A DNA stretch of 36,612 nt from Holosporaceae bacterium (GTDB lineage Bacteria > Pseudomonadota > Alphaproteobacteria > UBA3830): assembly GCA_031274295.1 (NCBI GenBank), contig JAISQI010000043.1, positions 1 to 36,612 of the forward strand. The letters run 5' to 3'. Below the pieces are notes generated by a model. It worked only from the letters and a program-made list of their open reading frames with translations, made no database searches and was not told where the DNA came from. A program made the translations under genes and the position numbers. Positions 16,931 through 25,567 of this stretch are shown here, piece by piece; positions within the stretch are counted from its first letter, which is position 1; each line of letters starts with the position of its first letter.

Positions 16931-16990
16931 AACCCTCAATAACATTCAGTAACGTTTAATAACGTTTAATAACGTTTAATAACGTTCAGA
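16931..16990 (-). repeat. 10-bp tandem repeat in the rplK leader
   Basis: Six consecutive 10-base units occupy this stretch. Three are identical (AACGTTTAAT), and the units on either side are diverged (AACATTCAGT, AACGTTCAGA). Each perfect unit contains the palindrome AACGTT. The block ends one base from the rplK start codon, so in the mRNA it is the leader and includes the ribosome-site edge. A possible -10 (TATGAT on the minus strand, 17003-17008) lies just beyond it, which would put the repeat downstream of the transcription start. Confidence 0.9.
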
Positions 16991-17052
16991 TTATTGCCTT
17001 TTATCATATCGTCACTGATTCTGCAATATTAAACAATGATATTTTCGCGGCG

Positions 17053-17493
17053 TTATTCCTTAGTCTCTACTTGATAGTAATATCCAGCACAATCAAAGCA
17101 CTTAAATAGATCGATGATTTGCAATTTGCTGCCATCCTCATTTATCCGTTTGATGAGGCAATGTCCCTTCGTCGTGCCCGCAAGCCAAGCCAGAGTATCC
17201 CAATTCATGGCAACGCATTCAAGATCGGGACAATCGGGAAGTTTAGAATCATAGATGGATAGATTAAATCCATGTGATTGTGCCTGGGGAATATTTTTCT
17301 TTATATATCGCCTCGGAGCGTACATAAAAATTTGTTCTATCTGGTTATTTGTTACACGTTCTTTGATAATGGGTAACGCTTCTGCTAAAGTGATACCCTC
17401 CTTGAAGGGCGCCCATTTTTCGTCCAATGTATAAACTGAAGAGAAAAACACGCTCGATATTAGTGAAATTATTCTAGAAAATTTTAACTTCAT
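17053..17493 (-). CDS. Secreted protein of unknown function, paralogue A
   Basis: A 146-residue protein with a Sec signal peptide (MKLKFSRIISLISSVFFSSV) followed by about 125 residues with no family I recognise. It contains ALPIIKERVT near residue 38, a tryptophan-rich NWDTLAWLAG region and CFDCAGYYY at the end. It appears related to the neighbouring gene at 17527-17961: similar signal peptides, then a [AM]LPI/LL helix, then TLA.L...T.G and a C-terminal LQI segment. The mature cysteines could form disulfides in the periplasm. Confidence 0.65.
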   Translation of the reverse strand: MKLKFSRIISLISSVFFSSVYTLDEKWAPFKEGITLAEALPIIKERVTNNQIEQIFMYAPRRYIKKNIPQAQSHGFNLSIYDSKLPDCPDLECVAMNWDTLAWLAGTTKGHCLIKRINEDGSKLQIIDLFKCFDCAGYYYQVETKE

Positions 17494-17526
17494 CTTTAAT
17501 TATACAACCAAAAGCATGTCTTCTGC

Positions 17527-17961
17527 TTATTGATCGTTGATTTGCAATATCCTAACATTTGAATTTATCCATTGAACGTTGAATTCTTTTAAATCCCCCG
17601 TCGCTAGCTCTCTTAACTTAGCTAATGTCACTAGTATCAGCGAATAATTTTTTATCGTTCTGTCCAGGAGTATAGCGGAAAATGCTATGATTCTGCTCTC
17701 AGCCAATTTATTGGCGGTATCGAGGTCAGTTTGTATAAAAAATCGTTGATTTTCTTTTATTCCACGAGATGCTAAAATGTCTTCAAGAAGAGGCATCGTC
17801 TTTTTCAAAGTGGCATTTTCGCCTAAAACCACATGGTTATGATTATGTTCATTATGGGTGGAGATAGCATCTGCTTCTCCGTAACAACTAATAGTTTTGT
17901 GCATTGCATGGACTGAAGAGAAAAGTATACTCGATGTTAATAAAATTATTCTAAAAAACAT
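17527..17961 (-). CDS. Secreted protein of unknown function, paralogue B
   Basis: A 144-residue protein with the signal peptide MFFRIILLTSSILFSSVHAM, cleavage likely after SVHA, and GGAG before the ATG. The mature start carries a His-rich patch (NEHNHNHVV) that could bind metal. The rest is helical and looks distantly similar to the gene at 17053-17493, which lies 33 bases downstream, so a duplication and cotranscription are likely. No known family is recognised. Confidence 0.65.
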   Translation of the reverse strand: MFFRIILLTSSILFSSVHAMHKTISCYGEADAISTHNEHNHNHVVLGENATLKKTMPLLEDILASRGIKENQRFFIQTDLDTANKLAESRIIAFSAILLDRTIKNYSLILVTLAKLRELATGDLKEFNVQWINSNVRILQINDQ

Positions 17962-18058
17962 TTCAACTCCATCTCAATTATAAAAAACAGATGATACATT
18001 CTATCGTGTAATTGTGTCAATGAAATTTAATGTTTCGGGATGGAGCGAGGTATTCTAT

Positions 18059-19163
18059 CTACGATTTTTTAGCATCGACATTGAAACTTATTGAAGACTT
18101 GAGAAATTCATCTATGTCTCCGTCAAGAACTGCCGAAACGTTTCCTTTTTCAAATCCAGTTCGAAGATCCTTCACCATCTGATATGGTTGCATCACGTAG
18201 GAGCGAATTTGATGTCCCCAGCCAATTTCGTCCTTACTAATTGAATTCGTTTGCTCTTCTTTTTTACGCAGTTCTAACTCATATAGTCTAGATCTGAGCA
18301 TTTCAAAGGCTATTGCCTTATTGCGATGTTGCGAGCGATCTGTTTGACATTGAACGACAACTCCCGTTGGAATATGAGTTATGCGTATAGCGCTTTCGGT
18401 TTTATTTACATGTTGTCCCCCTGCTCCCGACGCGCGGTAGGTGTCTATTCTTAGATCGTTGTCGTTTATTTCAATTTTGATGCAATCGTCGATTACCGGA
18501 TAAACGCCAACGGAGGCAAAACTGGTGTGTCTGCGAGCATTGGAATCGAACGGAGAAATGCGAACAAGTCGATGCACGCCGGATTCTCCTTTAAGCCATC
18601 CGTAGGCTTTGGTTCCGTTGATTTTTATAGTGGCTGATTTGATTCCGGCTTTTTCACCAATGCTTTCATCAATGAGTTCTATAGAATACTTGTGATTCTC
18701 AGACCATCGCGCGTACATTCGCAACAGCATTTGCGCCCAGTCCTGGGCTTCTGTTCCTCCAGCTCCGGCGTTAATTTCCAAATAACAGCTGTTTTGATCG
18801 GCTTCACCGGAAAAAAAACTCTCCAGCTGGTATATTTCCATATAATCTGATAATTTTTCAACGCTATTCTCAATTTCCGCGATGAGATTTTCATCGTTTT
18901 CTTCTTCGGCGAGCTCCAGCATTAATTTTAGATCAGAAAACTCTAATTCAGCTTTTGAAAATCTTTCAATCTCATATTCCAATTGAGATTTTTTTTGCAT
19001 AACTTCTTTTGCTTTTTGCTGATCTAGCCACAAATCGCTGGACTCGCTTAATTCCGACAGTTCGATCGCCTGTTTTTTTAGGAAATCGAGGTCAAAGAAA
19101 CCTCCGCATGAGATTTAGCGAGTTTTCGATACTTAAAACAAAACGTTTGGTTTCTTCTCGCAT
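18059..19163 (-). CDS. prfB: Peptide chain release factor 2, expressed by programmed +1 frameshift
   Basis: RF2 releases peptides at UGA and UAA. The tripeptide anticodon SPF (ISPFDSNARR) and the hydrolysis motif GGQ (SGAGGQHVNKTE) are present. The gene is in two frames: 23 codons from the ATG at 19161-19163 end in CTT TGA (19092-19097), and reading resumes one base on with GAC (19091-19093), giving DLDFLKKQAIELSELSESSD and the rest. The joined product is about 367 residues, as in E. coli RF2. Taken alone, the second frame would have to start at a TTG, lose its N-terminal domain and have no ribosome site. GGAGG lies just before the true ATG. Confidence 0.93.
19092..19105 (-). promoter_or_regulatory. 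prfB autoregulatory +1 frameshift site
   Basis: On the minus strand the order is GGAGG (19101-19105), TTT, CTT, TGA, C. A Shine-Dalgarno-like stimulator three bases before CTT and an in-frame UGA followed by C is the arrangement in E. coli prfB: low RF2 leaves the UGA unread and favours the shift. Only the spacer sequence differs (TTT for TAT). Confidence 0.93.
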
Positions 19164-19171
19164 TGAGCCTC

Positions 19172-20410
19172 CTATTTTGTTTTTTTCTTCCGTATAAACA
19201 TTACTCCGACTACGGCAACGAACGTGATCGCTGAATTTATGAGAAAGGCCGTTTCGGCTCCGTAATTTTTGCATAGTTCGCCCGTAATAACGTTTGAAAT
19301 GCACATCCCAACGCAGCAGACTAGGTTGAAAATTCCAATGGAAGTTCCTTTTATATGAGGAGGAGAATAATCTGACACCATTGCGTAAAAAGTACCCTGG
19401 GTTGCTCCATAGTGAATACCGTAGATTGCGGCTCCGAGCATTACGTGCCAAATTTCAGTTGCCAAAGCCATAACTATGCAGGAAACCAACATCATACAAA
19501 ATCCAAAAGCCAGAAAGAGCTTCCTTTCATGTTTATCGGACCAATCTCCCACAATTCTTGATACCGGCGAATTGAAAAGATACATGAGCGCTAAAACCAA
19601 AGGAGCATACTGTACTTTCATTTCCAATAGTTGAGCTCTGCGTATCAGAAAAGATTCGCTGTAGCGGGAGCACATAAATATAAAACATATGAAAATGTAG
19701 TACCAAAAGTCGTTTCCCAACTGTTTCACGTCTGCCTTTTTTATGGGAAAACCTTTGCGATCTTTCAGCCGAGTGATGTTTTTTGGCTCTTTTATGCCGA
19801 AGTATATGAGGAGAACGGCAATAAGAATGGGAATCATGGCAAATATGTAAATGATTCGAACGATAAATTCAGATCCGCCGAAATGCTGGAGTATCAAGAA
19901 TCCTGCTATTGCTCCGACCATGGAGCCCAAAAATGCGCAACTTTGACGAACTCCATAACTGGCTCCCTTTAATTCCCGGGGAGCGCAATCTGCAATTAGT
20001 GCGTCTCGGGGGGTATCTCTTAGTCCGTTGGTGACTCTTTCTAAAACCTGCGCGGAAATATACATTCCTAATCCTCTGCAAAGTGCAAACATAGGCTTGG
20101 CAAATACTGCGCAGGAATAGCCGATCAGCATGAGTATTTTTCTTTTTCCTAGCCAATCGCTAAATACGCCAGAAAACATTTTTACCAAGTAGGAGAGTCC
20201 TTCGGACAGCCCCCTTATGTAACCGATATCCGCGTCGGATCCTTTAAGAATGTTGATAATAAACTCCGGAGAGAACGCGGTAATGACGACCGAAGATGAG
20301 TTTGAAAAGAAACTTACGATGCTGACGATCCAGATTGTCTTCGGCAGTCCAAATACTCCGCCTTTTTTTTCCTCCAGGATAGATAACTGCGCGTTGTTTT
20401 TGTTATTCAT
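19172..20410 (-). CDS. Major facilitator superfamily transporter
   Basis: The 412-residue product has about twelve hydrophobic segments. The loop after the second has SGVFSDWLGKRKILM, the MFS signature G-x-x-x-D-R/K-x-G-R/K type, and a matching GDWSDKHERK follows in the second half. RDTPRDALIAD is a motif seen in a subgroup of endosymbiont MFS transporters. The substrate cannot be told. The stop is eight bases from the prfB start, and the prfB ribosome site touches the TAG, so the two genes are cotranscribed. The ATG lacks a good ribosome site. Confidence 0.8.
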   Translation of the reverse strand: MNNKNNAQLSILEEKKGGVFGLPKTIWIVSIVSFFSNSSSVVITAFSPEFIINILKGSDADIGYIRGLSEGLSYLVKMFSGVFSDWLGKRKILMLIGYSCAVFAKPMFALCRGLGMYISAQVLERVTNGLRDTPRDALIADCAPRELKGASYGVRQSCAFLGSMVGAIAGFLILQHFGGSEFIVRIIYIFAMIPILIAVLLIYFGIKEPKNITRLKDRKGFPIKKADVKQLGNDFWYYIFICFIFMCSRYSESFLIRRAQLLEMKVQYAPLVLALMYLFNSPVSRIVGDWSDKHERKLFLAFGFCMMLVSCIVMALATEIWHVMLGAAIYGIHYGATQGTFYAMVSDYSPPHIKGTSIGIFNLVCCVGMCISNVITGELCKNYGAETAFLINSAITFVAVVGVMFIRKKKTK

Positions 20411-20530
20411 TAGGGGGGATCCATCAGCTACGCCATACTTTGCGCATCTAAATCATTTTTTTAATAGAATTTATTGACCATAAAATATTTTTTTGAAAAT
20501 CAACAAATTAGGGTAAAAATCAGAGAAAAT

Positions 20531-20556
20531 AGCCTCCTCTTGGGTAAATGGAGACT
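20531..20556 (-). terminator. Possible terminator of the tRNA-Thr transcript
   Basis: On the minus strand AGTCTCC and GGAGGCT form a seven-pair stem with one G-U, followed by ATTTTCTC. It lies about 25 bases past the tRNA 3' end. Confidence 0.4.
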
Positions 20557-20581
20557 CACTGTCGAGGATATGGAAAACTTC

Positions 20582-20656
<75 letters not shown>

Positions 20657-20674
20657 GAAAAACTACAGTAAACT

Positions 20675-20702
20675 ATCATATCACTTTCCTATTTAAAAGT
20701 AA
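20675..20702 (-). promoter_or_regulatory. Putative promoter of tRNA-Thr
   Basis: On the minus strand TTACTT (20697-20702) is followed by 16 bases and TATGAT (20675-20680), about 20 bases before the tRNA 5' end. Confidence 0.45.
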
Positions 20703-20857
20703 TAATGGCTAACGGTCTCTAAAATGCCTCTAAAAAATCAAGTTAGTGCATTGTAATATTGATATTTTTTTCGGATACCTTGTTTCGTTAGAAGAAATGT
20801 AGGAACATAATATTGTTCAGAACAAAAACAATCGAAAAATTACCATGGAGGGCAAGT

Positions 20858-21976
20858 ATGCTTAATCTGCTGAAGTATTTTAGCGCCAAAAAAGAGGACA
20901 TATTTTTTACGTATCAAGGAATCAACAGTCCGCAATGGACGCCATGTAGATACGACGCTCTTTCAGCAGAGGGATTTCAGAAAAATGTATTTGCTTTTCG
21001 CGCCATTAATCTAATATCCAGAGGAATTTCATCGATTCCCGTCTCCATAAGGAGTTGTCATGACCGAAAAGAAGACGAATTTCTAACCAATGTTTTCAAT
21101 AGACCAAACGAATCGCAAACTAAAAGTTCTTTTTTGGAAAATCTGGTGAATTATCTTCTGATATCCGGAAACGCTTTTGTAAATTGTGACAACGAAAACA
21201 AATTGCGTTGCTTACGTACGGATCGCGTAGATATAGTGCCCAACAAATCCAAAACAGCGGTGGAGTCGTATGTGTACTCTGTGGATCTATCCAAATTTCC
21301 CGTGGAAAAAAAGGATATGTTGCATTTGAAGTTTTTTAATCCATTAAATGATTGGTACGGGTTTAGTCCGCTACATGCGGCGTTGCGTGCCATCGATCAG
21401 CATAATGAAATGTCGAAGCATAATCTATCGATTTTGCAAAATGGCGGTCGGCCCTCCGGATGTTTGGTGGTTAAAAATTCAGAAAATCTAACAGAGGAAC
21501 AGCGGCAGCAGCTGCGGTCTGATATTCGCGACGCCTACGAAGGAACGGCAAATTCAGGCCGAGTCATGGTTCTCGAGGGCGGACTCGAATGGAAGGAAAT
21601 GGGGCTATCGCCTCGGGATCTAGATTTTAATACCGGAAAAAATCTCGCCGCTCGCGAAATCGCTCTAGCGTTTGGAGTTCCTCCGCTGCTTATGGGAATC
21701 CATGGAGATTCCGCTTTTGCGAATTACAAAGAGGCCAGGCTTCATTTTTGGGAAGATACAATAGTTCCTCTGGCGGAGTTCATTCGCCTCGAATTTAGCA
21801 GTTGGTTGTCGGTCAGGTTTGGTCGGCAGGTTGAAATGGTTTTTGATTTGGACGCCGTTCACGCACTCATATCTAGGCGTGAGAATTTATGGAACAAGAT
21901 ATCAAGCGCGGATTTCCTAACTATAAACGAAAAAAGAGAAATTTTAGGATATCCGCCAATGAAGGAACAAAAATGA
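20858..21976 (+). CDS. Phage/GTA portal protein (HK97 family)
   Basis: The portal is the ring through which DNA enters the capsid and to which the head-tail connector binds. The sequence has LLISGNAFVN, LRTDRVDIV, YGFSPLHAALRAID, GGRPSGCLVV, LEGGLEWKEMGLSPRDLDF and EIALAFGVPPLLMGI, all as in portals of the RcGTA g3 type. The start is the ATG at 20858 with GGAGGG six bases upstream; the frame is open to a TTG 15 codons earlier that has no ribosome site. The product has 372 residues, normal for the family. Its stop overlaps the protease start (ATGA). No terminase gene precedes it; the 200 bases upstream hold only the tRNA promoter and spacer. Confidence 0.92.
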   Translation: MLNLLKYFSAKKEDIFFTYQGINSPQWTPCRYDALSAEGFQKNVFAFRAINLISRGISSIPVSIRSCHDRKEDEFLTNVFNRPNESQTKSSFLENLVNYLLISGNAFVNCDNENKLRCLRTDRVDIVPNKSKTAVESYVYSVDLSKFPVEKKDMLHLKFFNPLNDWYGFSPLHAALRAIDQHNEMSKHNLSILQNGGRPSGCLVVKNSENLTEEQRQQLRSDIRDAYEGTANSGRVMVLEGGLEWKEMGLSPRDLDFNTGKNLAAREIALAFGVPPLLMGIHGDSAFANYKEARLHFWEDTIVPLAEFIRLEFSSWLSVRFGRQVEMVFDLDAVHALISRRENLWNKISSADFLTINEKREILGYPPMKEQK

Positions 21977-22491
21977 AGTATTTAACGCAACATCTGCATT
22001 TAAAATCGATAAGCGAAGATGGAGAAATATCCGGATATGCCAGCGTATTTAACGTGGTGGACGGATATGGAGATATCGTAATGAAAGGCGCCTTCACCAA
22101 TGCAGTTGAAATTTTTGCCGCGGGAGGAAAAAAACCAAAACTGCTCTGGCAGCACGATGTGAATTATCCGATCGGAGTAATAAATGAAATTTTCGAGGAT
22201 AACTACGGCCTTTTCGTGAAAGCGAGATTGCTTTTGGAAATTCCAAAAGCGCAAGAGGTATATTTTCTGCTGAAAAACAAAGCAATAGACGGATTTTCCA
22301 TCGGATATAAGGTTAAAAATAATTATTTCAAAAATAACAAGCAATATCTGACGGATATTAATTTGTTGGAAGTGTCGATTGTAACTTTTCCAGCTTGCGA
22401 ATCCGCAACGGTTGAAGACGTAAAGTACTGCGACAATATTCTTGGAAAAATTAAAGCGATATCACAAAAAATAAAGGAAAAAATTAAATGA
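21973..22491 (+). CDS. HK97-family prohead protease
   Basis: Prohead proteases cleave the capsid delta domain during maturation. The family triad is in place: His61 in LLWQHD, Ser109 in IDGFSIGYK and Glu133 in LLEVSIVTFPA. GYASVFNVVDGYGDIV at the start is also typical. The product has 172 residues. I chose the ATG overlapping the portal stop; the open frame extends 28 codons further upstream inside the portal gene, which is unlikely to be translated. The stop overlaps the capsid start by ATGA. Confidence 0.92.
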   Translation: MKYLTQHLHLKSISEDGEISGYASVFNVVDGYGDIVMKGAFTNAVEIFAAGGKKPKLLWQHDVNYPIGVINEIFEDNYGLFVKARLLLEIPKAQEVYFLLKNKAIDGFSIGYKVKNNYFKNNKQYLTDINLLEVSIVTFPACESATVEDVKYCDNILGKIKAISQKIKEKIK

Positions 22492-23621
22492 ATAAGGAAA
22501 TAGAAGAAGCCATTTCTGAATTAAACGCCAACATAGGAGAGTTTATTCAAAATAGCGAAGAAAAGATGAAAAAAATGGAAGTTAATATGACGAAAAATGA
22601 GGGCAATCAAACAATGCCGCTGTCGGGAAATCTAAGTGGAGATGTGTATAAGAAATCTGATTTCAGCGAATACATTCGCAAAGGAAACGACGATTTTTTA
22701 ACAAAATCTCTCAGCGATAAAGACGGATCGTGCGGCGAATGCTTCATTCCCCGGGAAGTTACTCTGCGAATCAATGATAGATTGAAATTATTGTCTCCGA
22801 TGAGAGCGATTTCTCGAGTTATTACGATTTCTTCAAATTCTGTGGACCTGTTGATGGATACCCAGATGCCGGACGCAGGATGGGTGGCAAGAAGTGATGA
22901 GGAAAGAGAAGAAACTGATTCTCCAGAGGTTCAGAAAATAAAAATACCCGTCCACGAAATATATGCAAAGCCGAAGGTCAGCCAAAAACTTTTGGATGAT
23001 TCTCAGATTGACATAGAAGAATGGCTAACGACCAAAATCGCAGAGAAAATCGCCGCTCTAGAAAATGACGCATTCATAAACGGCAGCGGCAGCGAAAGGC
23101 CGCTTGGCTTTTTGAAAGTGGATTCCGAGGATAAAGAAAAGAGGAGCTTCGGCAAGCTTCAGCATTTCTACAGCGGAGCCGCGGGTAAGTTTACGGATAT
23201 TGATGCGGCCGTCGATCTATTGGTCGATATGGTTTGTTCTCTAAAGCCGATTTATATAAAAAATGCAAAATGGATTATGTCTAGATCTGCACTTGCTGAA
23301 ATTAGAAAATTGAAAAATAAAGATGGAGTTTGTTTATGGCAGCCGTCTTTGTCAGAAGCGACTCCGTCAACTTTGCTGGGATATCCGGTGATTATTGATG
23401 ACGACATGCCGATCCTTGCAGAAGGAACAGAATCTACCGCCATGGCTTTTGGCGATTTCCATTCCGGATATCAAATTGTGGACAGGCAAGGTCTAAAGAT
23501 TTTACGCGATCCATATACGTCGAAACCGTTTGTGGAATTCTATGCAACTAAACGTACGGGGGGTGCGGTTGTGGATTTTGACGCGATTAAGCTGTTGAAA
23601 TTTAACGAAAAAACAGAGTAG
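22488..23621 (+). CDS. Major capsid protein (HK97 fold)
   Basis: The first 40 residues or so are a charged coiled coil (KEIEEAISELNANIGEFIQN), the scaffolding delta domain that the neighbouring protease would remove. The body has SPMRAISRVITISSNSVDLL, a SERPLGFL loop, WIMSRSALAEIRKLK, LLGYPVIIDDDMP and AFGDFHSGYQIVDR, all capsid hallmarks shared with RcGTA g5. The 377-residue length is normal. It starts at the ATGA overlap with the protease. Nothing suggests loss of function. Confidence 0.93.
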   Translation: MNKEIEEAISELNANIGEFIQNSEEKMKKMEVNMTKNEGNQTMPLSGNLSGDVYKKSDFSEYIRKGNDDFLTKSLSDKDGSCGECFIPREVTLRINDRLKLLSPMRAISRVITISSNSVDLLMDTQMPDAGWVARSDEEREETDSPEVQKIKIPVHEIYAKPKVSQKLLDDSQIDIEEWLTTKIAEKIAALENDAFINGSGSERPLGFLKVDSEDKEKRSFGKLQHFYSGAAGKFTDIDAAVDLLVDMVCSLKPIYIKNAKWIMSRSALAEIRKLKNKDGVCLWQPSLSEATPSTLLGYPVIIDDDMPILAEGTESTAMAFGDFHSGYQIVDRQGLKILRDPYTSKPFVEFYATKRTGGAVVDFDAIKLLKFNEKTE

Positions 23622-23638
23622 CGGGGAGTGGAAAATTG

Positions 23639-24241
23639 ATGGAGCTAAATCTAATAGAAAAACCGTCGTCCGAGATTATTACGCTCGAAGAGGCGAAAAA
23701 TTATCTCCGCATAGATCACGATTTTGATGACAATCTTATTTTAAGTTTTATAAGATCCACTCGGGAAGCGATGGAATCCATCATTCAAAAATCAATAATG
23801 AAGCAAACATGGGAATATAAATTGCACGATAGCTCGATTTGCGATTTTGATTTTCATGAAAGCGATTACCCAAGTATCTTTAGCGGCACCATGAGAATTA
23901 CGCTGCCGAAACCTCCTATTATCAAGATTATCAGCGTCGCCGTCGATGAGGCAGAAATTAATCCCGGTAAATACTCCTTGGAAAAAGTGAGTAATAAATT
24001 TTATTTGTGCGTTAATAGTGAAAAGTTTTTCAGCGTCAGTCGGCGAAAAATTTCCGTGAACGTAGTATACGAGGCCGGGATCGCCGATTGCGTTGAAAAT
24101 ATTCCCTATCAATTGAAATTAGCCAATCTGATGCTGGTGGCCAACGCATTCCAGGAAAGATATTCCTATAAGCAAAATAGCGTGATTTCTCAAGGAGTTA
24201 AACAGCTGCTGGGCCCATTTTTAAATCTGAGGGTTTTTTGA
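23639..24241 (+). CDS. Head-tail connector (phiE125 gp8 / gp6-like)
   Basis: The N-terminal helical part, ITLEEAKNYLRIDHDFDDNL, with a run of helices following, is typical of gp6/phiE125 gp8-type adaptors (RcGTA g6) that close the portal. The product is 200 residues. GGGAG lies ten bases before the ATG chosen; a TTG one codon earlier has better spacing and may be used. It follows the capsid gene closely, as in RcGTA. Confidence 0.8.
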   Translation: MELNLIEKPSSEIITLEEAKNYLRIDHDFDDNLILSFIRSTREAMESIIQKSIMKQTWEYKLHDSSICDFDFHESDYPSIFSGTMRITLPKPPIIKIISVAVDEAEINPGKYSLEKVSNKFYLCVNSEKFFSVSRRKISVNVVYEAGIADCVENIPYQLKLANLMLVANAFQERYSYKQNSVISQGVKQLLGPFLNLRVF

Positions 24242-24245
24242 AGTT

Positions 24246-24530
24246 ATGAGATTATTTAACACGAAGATAAAAATAGAAACCCTCGAGAAAAAATTGTCCC
24301 AAGATAACCTCTGGGTTTCGGAATATAAATTTTGGAACGAAGTTTGGGCTTCCATTTCAATCAAAGATATTTCATCCAGGCGAGTGTTGTACCTTTTTAC
24401 CATAAAGTGGAAACATGATTTTCCTTGCGAATTTCGCGTGAGCATCAAGGATAAAATTTTCACGCCAACTCAATTGCCAATAGTAGAACCGTCTCAGGAT
24501 TTGATTTTATTCCACGCAACTGTCAACTGA
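24246..24530 (+). CDS. Head-tail adaptor (phage head-tail joining family)
   Basis: A small protein of 94 residues with KIKIETLEKKLSQDNLWVSE and the WNEVWASISI segment, which resembles the WATVWASIEP core of SPP1 gp16-like/RcGTA g7 adaptors, followed by beta strands including FRVSIKDKIF. It begins five bases after the connector. The order supports the call more than the sequence alone does. Confidence 0.7.
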   Translation: MRLFNTKIKIETLEKKLSQDNLWVSEYKFWNEVWASISIKDISSRRVLYLFTIKWKHDFPCEFRVSIKDKIFTPTQLPIVEPSQDLILFHATVN

Positions 24531-24567
24531 TTTCAATTTTTTAGAAAAATACAAAGGAAAAAATAAT

Positions 24568-24948
24568 ATGATACCCTGGGATCTCGGCATCATAAATGCC
24601 ATAAGAAAAGAACTGGAGCTTGCAATTTTTCCATCAAATCCGCCGGAAGAATTGCGAAAGACTCCCTATCTGATTTTTGAATTAAAAAATATTTTGCCGG
24701 GAAAGAATCTAATGTCTCGGGTGGAATTCTCCATTACGATTGTAGATGATAAAGAGGTCACCGGTGCTAGCTTCGAAGTTCTAAAGGCAATTAATAAAAT
24801 TATCAGTCGGGAACTGACATTGTCTCAGGAGGAGGCCACAATCGGAAGCGCAAAAGCCAAAATAAATTCCATCGAAAGTAAAAAGAACAATCTTGTGCTG
24901 AATTTAATAGCAATATTGAAATTGGAAGCTATTTACGAGGACGAATAG
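24568..24948 (+). CDS. DUF3168-like tail-terminator/completion protein
   Basis: A protein of 126 residues with a short alpha/beta fold and the sequence PYLIFELKNI near residue 32 and VEFSITIVDD. Its position after the head-tail adaptor and its size match DUF3168 (RcGTA g8), which closes the tail at the head side. AGGA lies about ten bases before the ATG. Similarity in motif is weak, so the call rests mainly on order. If right, a tail-tube partner would be expected downstream, and none is seen. Confidence 0.55.
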   Translation: MIPWDLGIINAIRKELELAIFPSNPPEELRKTPYLIFELKNILPGKNLMSRVEFSITIVDDKEVTGASFEVLKAINKIISRELTLSQEEATIGSAKAKINSIESKKNNLVLNLIAILKLEAIYEDE

Positions 24949-24951
24949 AAT

Positions 24952-25050
24952 ATGAACGAAAAAGAATCAGAAGAAATAGACGATCTGGCCGAGTATCTGG
25001 AATGCTTGGCCAGAATGACTCCAACAACTATGCCAGAATGGATGGATTAG
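24952..25050 (+). CDS. 32-residue acidic ORF in the phage cluster
   Basis: The frame MNEKESEEIDDLAEYLECLA plus twelve residues ends in TAG directly followed by the ATG of the next gene. It is acidic and probably one helix. In siphophages a short tail-assembly chaperone occurs at this place, but this is too short and too weak to assign. It could be a remnant of a lost tail segment. Confidence 0.4.
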   Translation: MNEKESEEIDDLAEYLECLARMTPTTMPEWMD

Positions 25051-25560
25051 ATGAATGAAACAAATCTTATACTAGGTTTTTCTGGATTACCTCCGGAAAG
25101 CGCTAGAAATTGTACGCAAGAATTATCCCCCATTCCCAATGGAGAATTCAGAAAATCAATTAACGGAGATTTATTGTTTCTGGAAACCACAGAACGCAGA
25201 CGCTACAGGAGCATAATCTCCTGTAAAGACACTAATTCTCCAATTATTAGTGGCATTTGGGTCGGATCACAGATTTCGGTCGGATGCATACAAAATTTGT
25301 GGCAGGTTATAAATCCAGGAGAACTAAAAGTCGGACTTGTTCGTCCTGCGGTGGAGGACTCCATCTGCGTTATTAATAATTTGGGAGATGCCATAAAGTT
25401 TAGAGCGACTAATGATGAAGTGGAGTTGCGCAAAACCTATGAAGAAAAGGTCTTTGTGGGTTTTCGTCCGTGGTTAATAATGAAAGTCATCAATTTTTCA
25501 TTGGAAACGGACGAGTGGGGCGTATCAAACGGCTGGAAGTTGATACTCGAAGAGATTTAA
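25051..25560 (+). CDS. Unrecognised phage tail-type protein
   Basis: This 169-residue protein has FRKSINGDLLFLETTERRRY followed by SIISCKD, then SGIWVGSQISVGC, and ends NGWKLILEEI, a beta-rich pattern that resembles small tail proteins of alphaproteobacterial siphophages. I can name no family with certainty. It starts right after the preceding stop (TAGATG), so it is coupled. The antisense transporter gene ends seven bases past its stop, so the phage operon is interrupted here. Confidence 0.5.
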   Translation: MNETNLILGFSGLPPESARNCTQELSPIPNGEFRKSINGDLLFLETTERRRYRSIISCKDTNSPIISGIWVGSQISVGCIQNLWQVINPGELKVGLVRPAVEDSICVINNLGDAIKFRATNDEVELRKTYEEKVFVGFRPWLIMKVINFSLETDEWGVSNGWKLILEEI

Positions 25561-25567
25561 TGCCGGA

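Noticed and set aside
16931-16990. CRISPR-like array
   Set aside because: The units are 10 bases and contiguous with no spacers, so it is a simple tandem repeat.
19092-19451. 119-codon minus-strand frame containing the start of prfB as a separate gene
   Set aside because: Its upstream part is only a shadow of the MFS gene; the real content is the 23-codon first frame of prfB that ends at the frameshift stop.
20813-20857. TTG start extending the portal protein by 15 residues
   Set aside because: No ribosome site lies before the TTG, whereas GGAGGG precedes the ATG at 20858 at ideal spacing.
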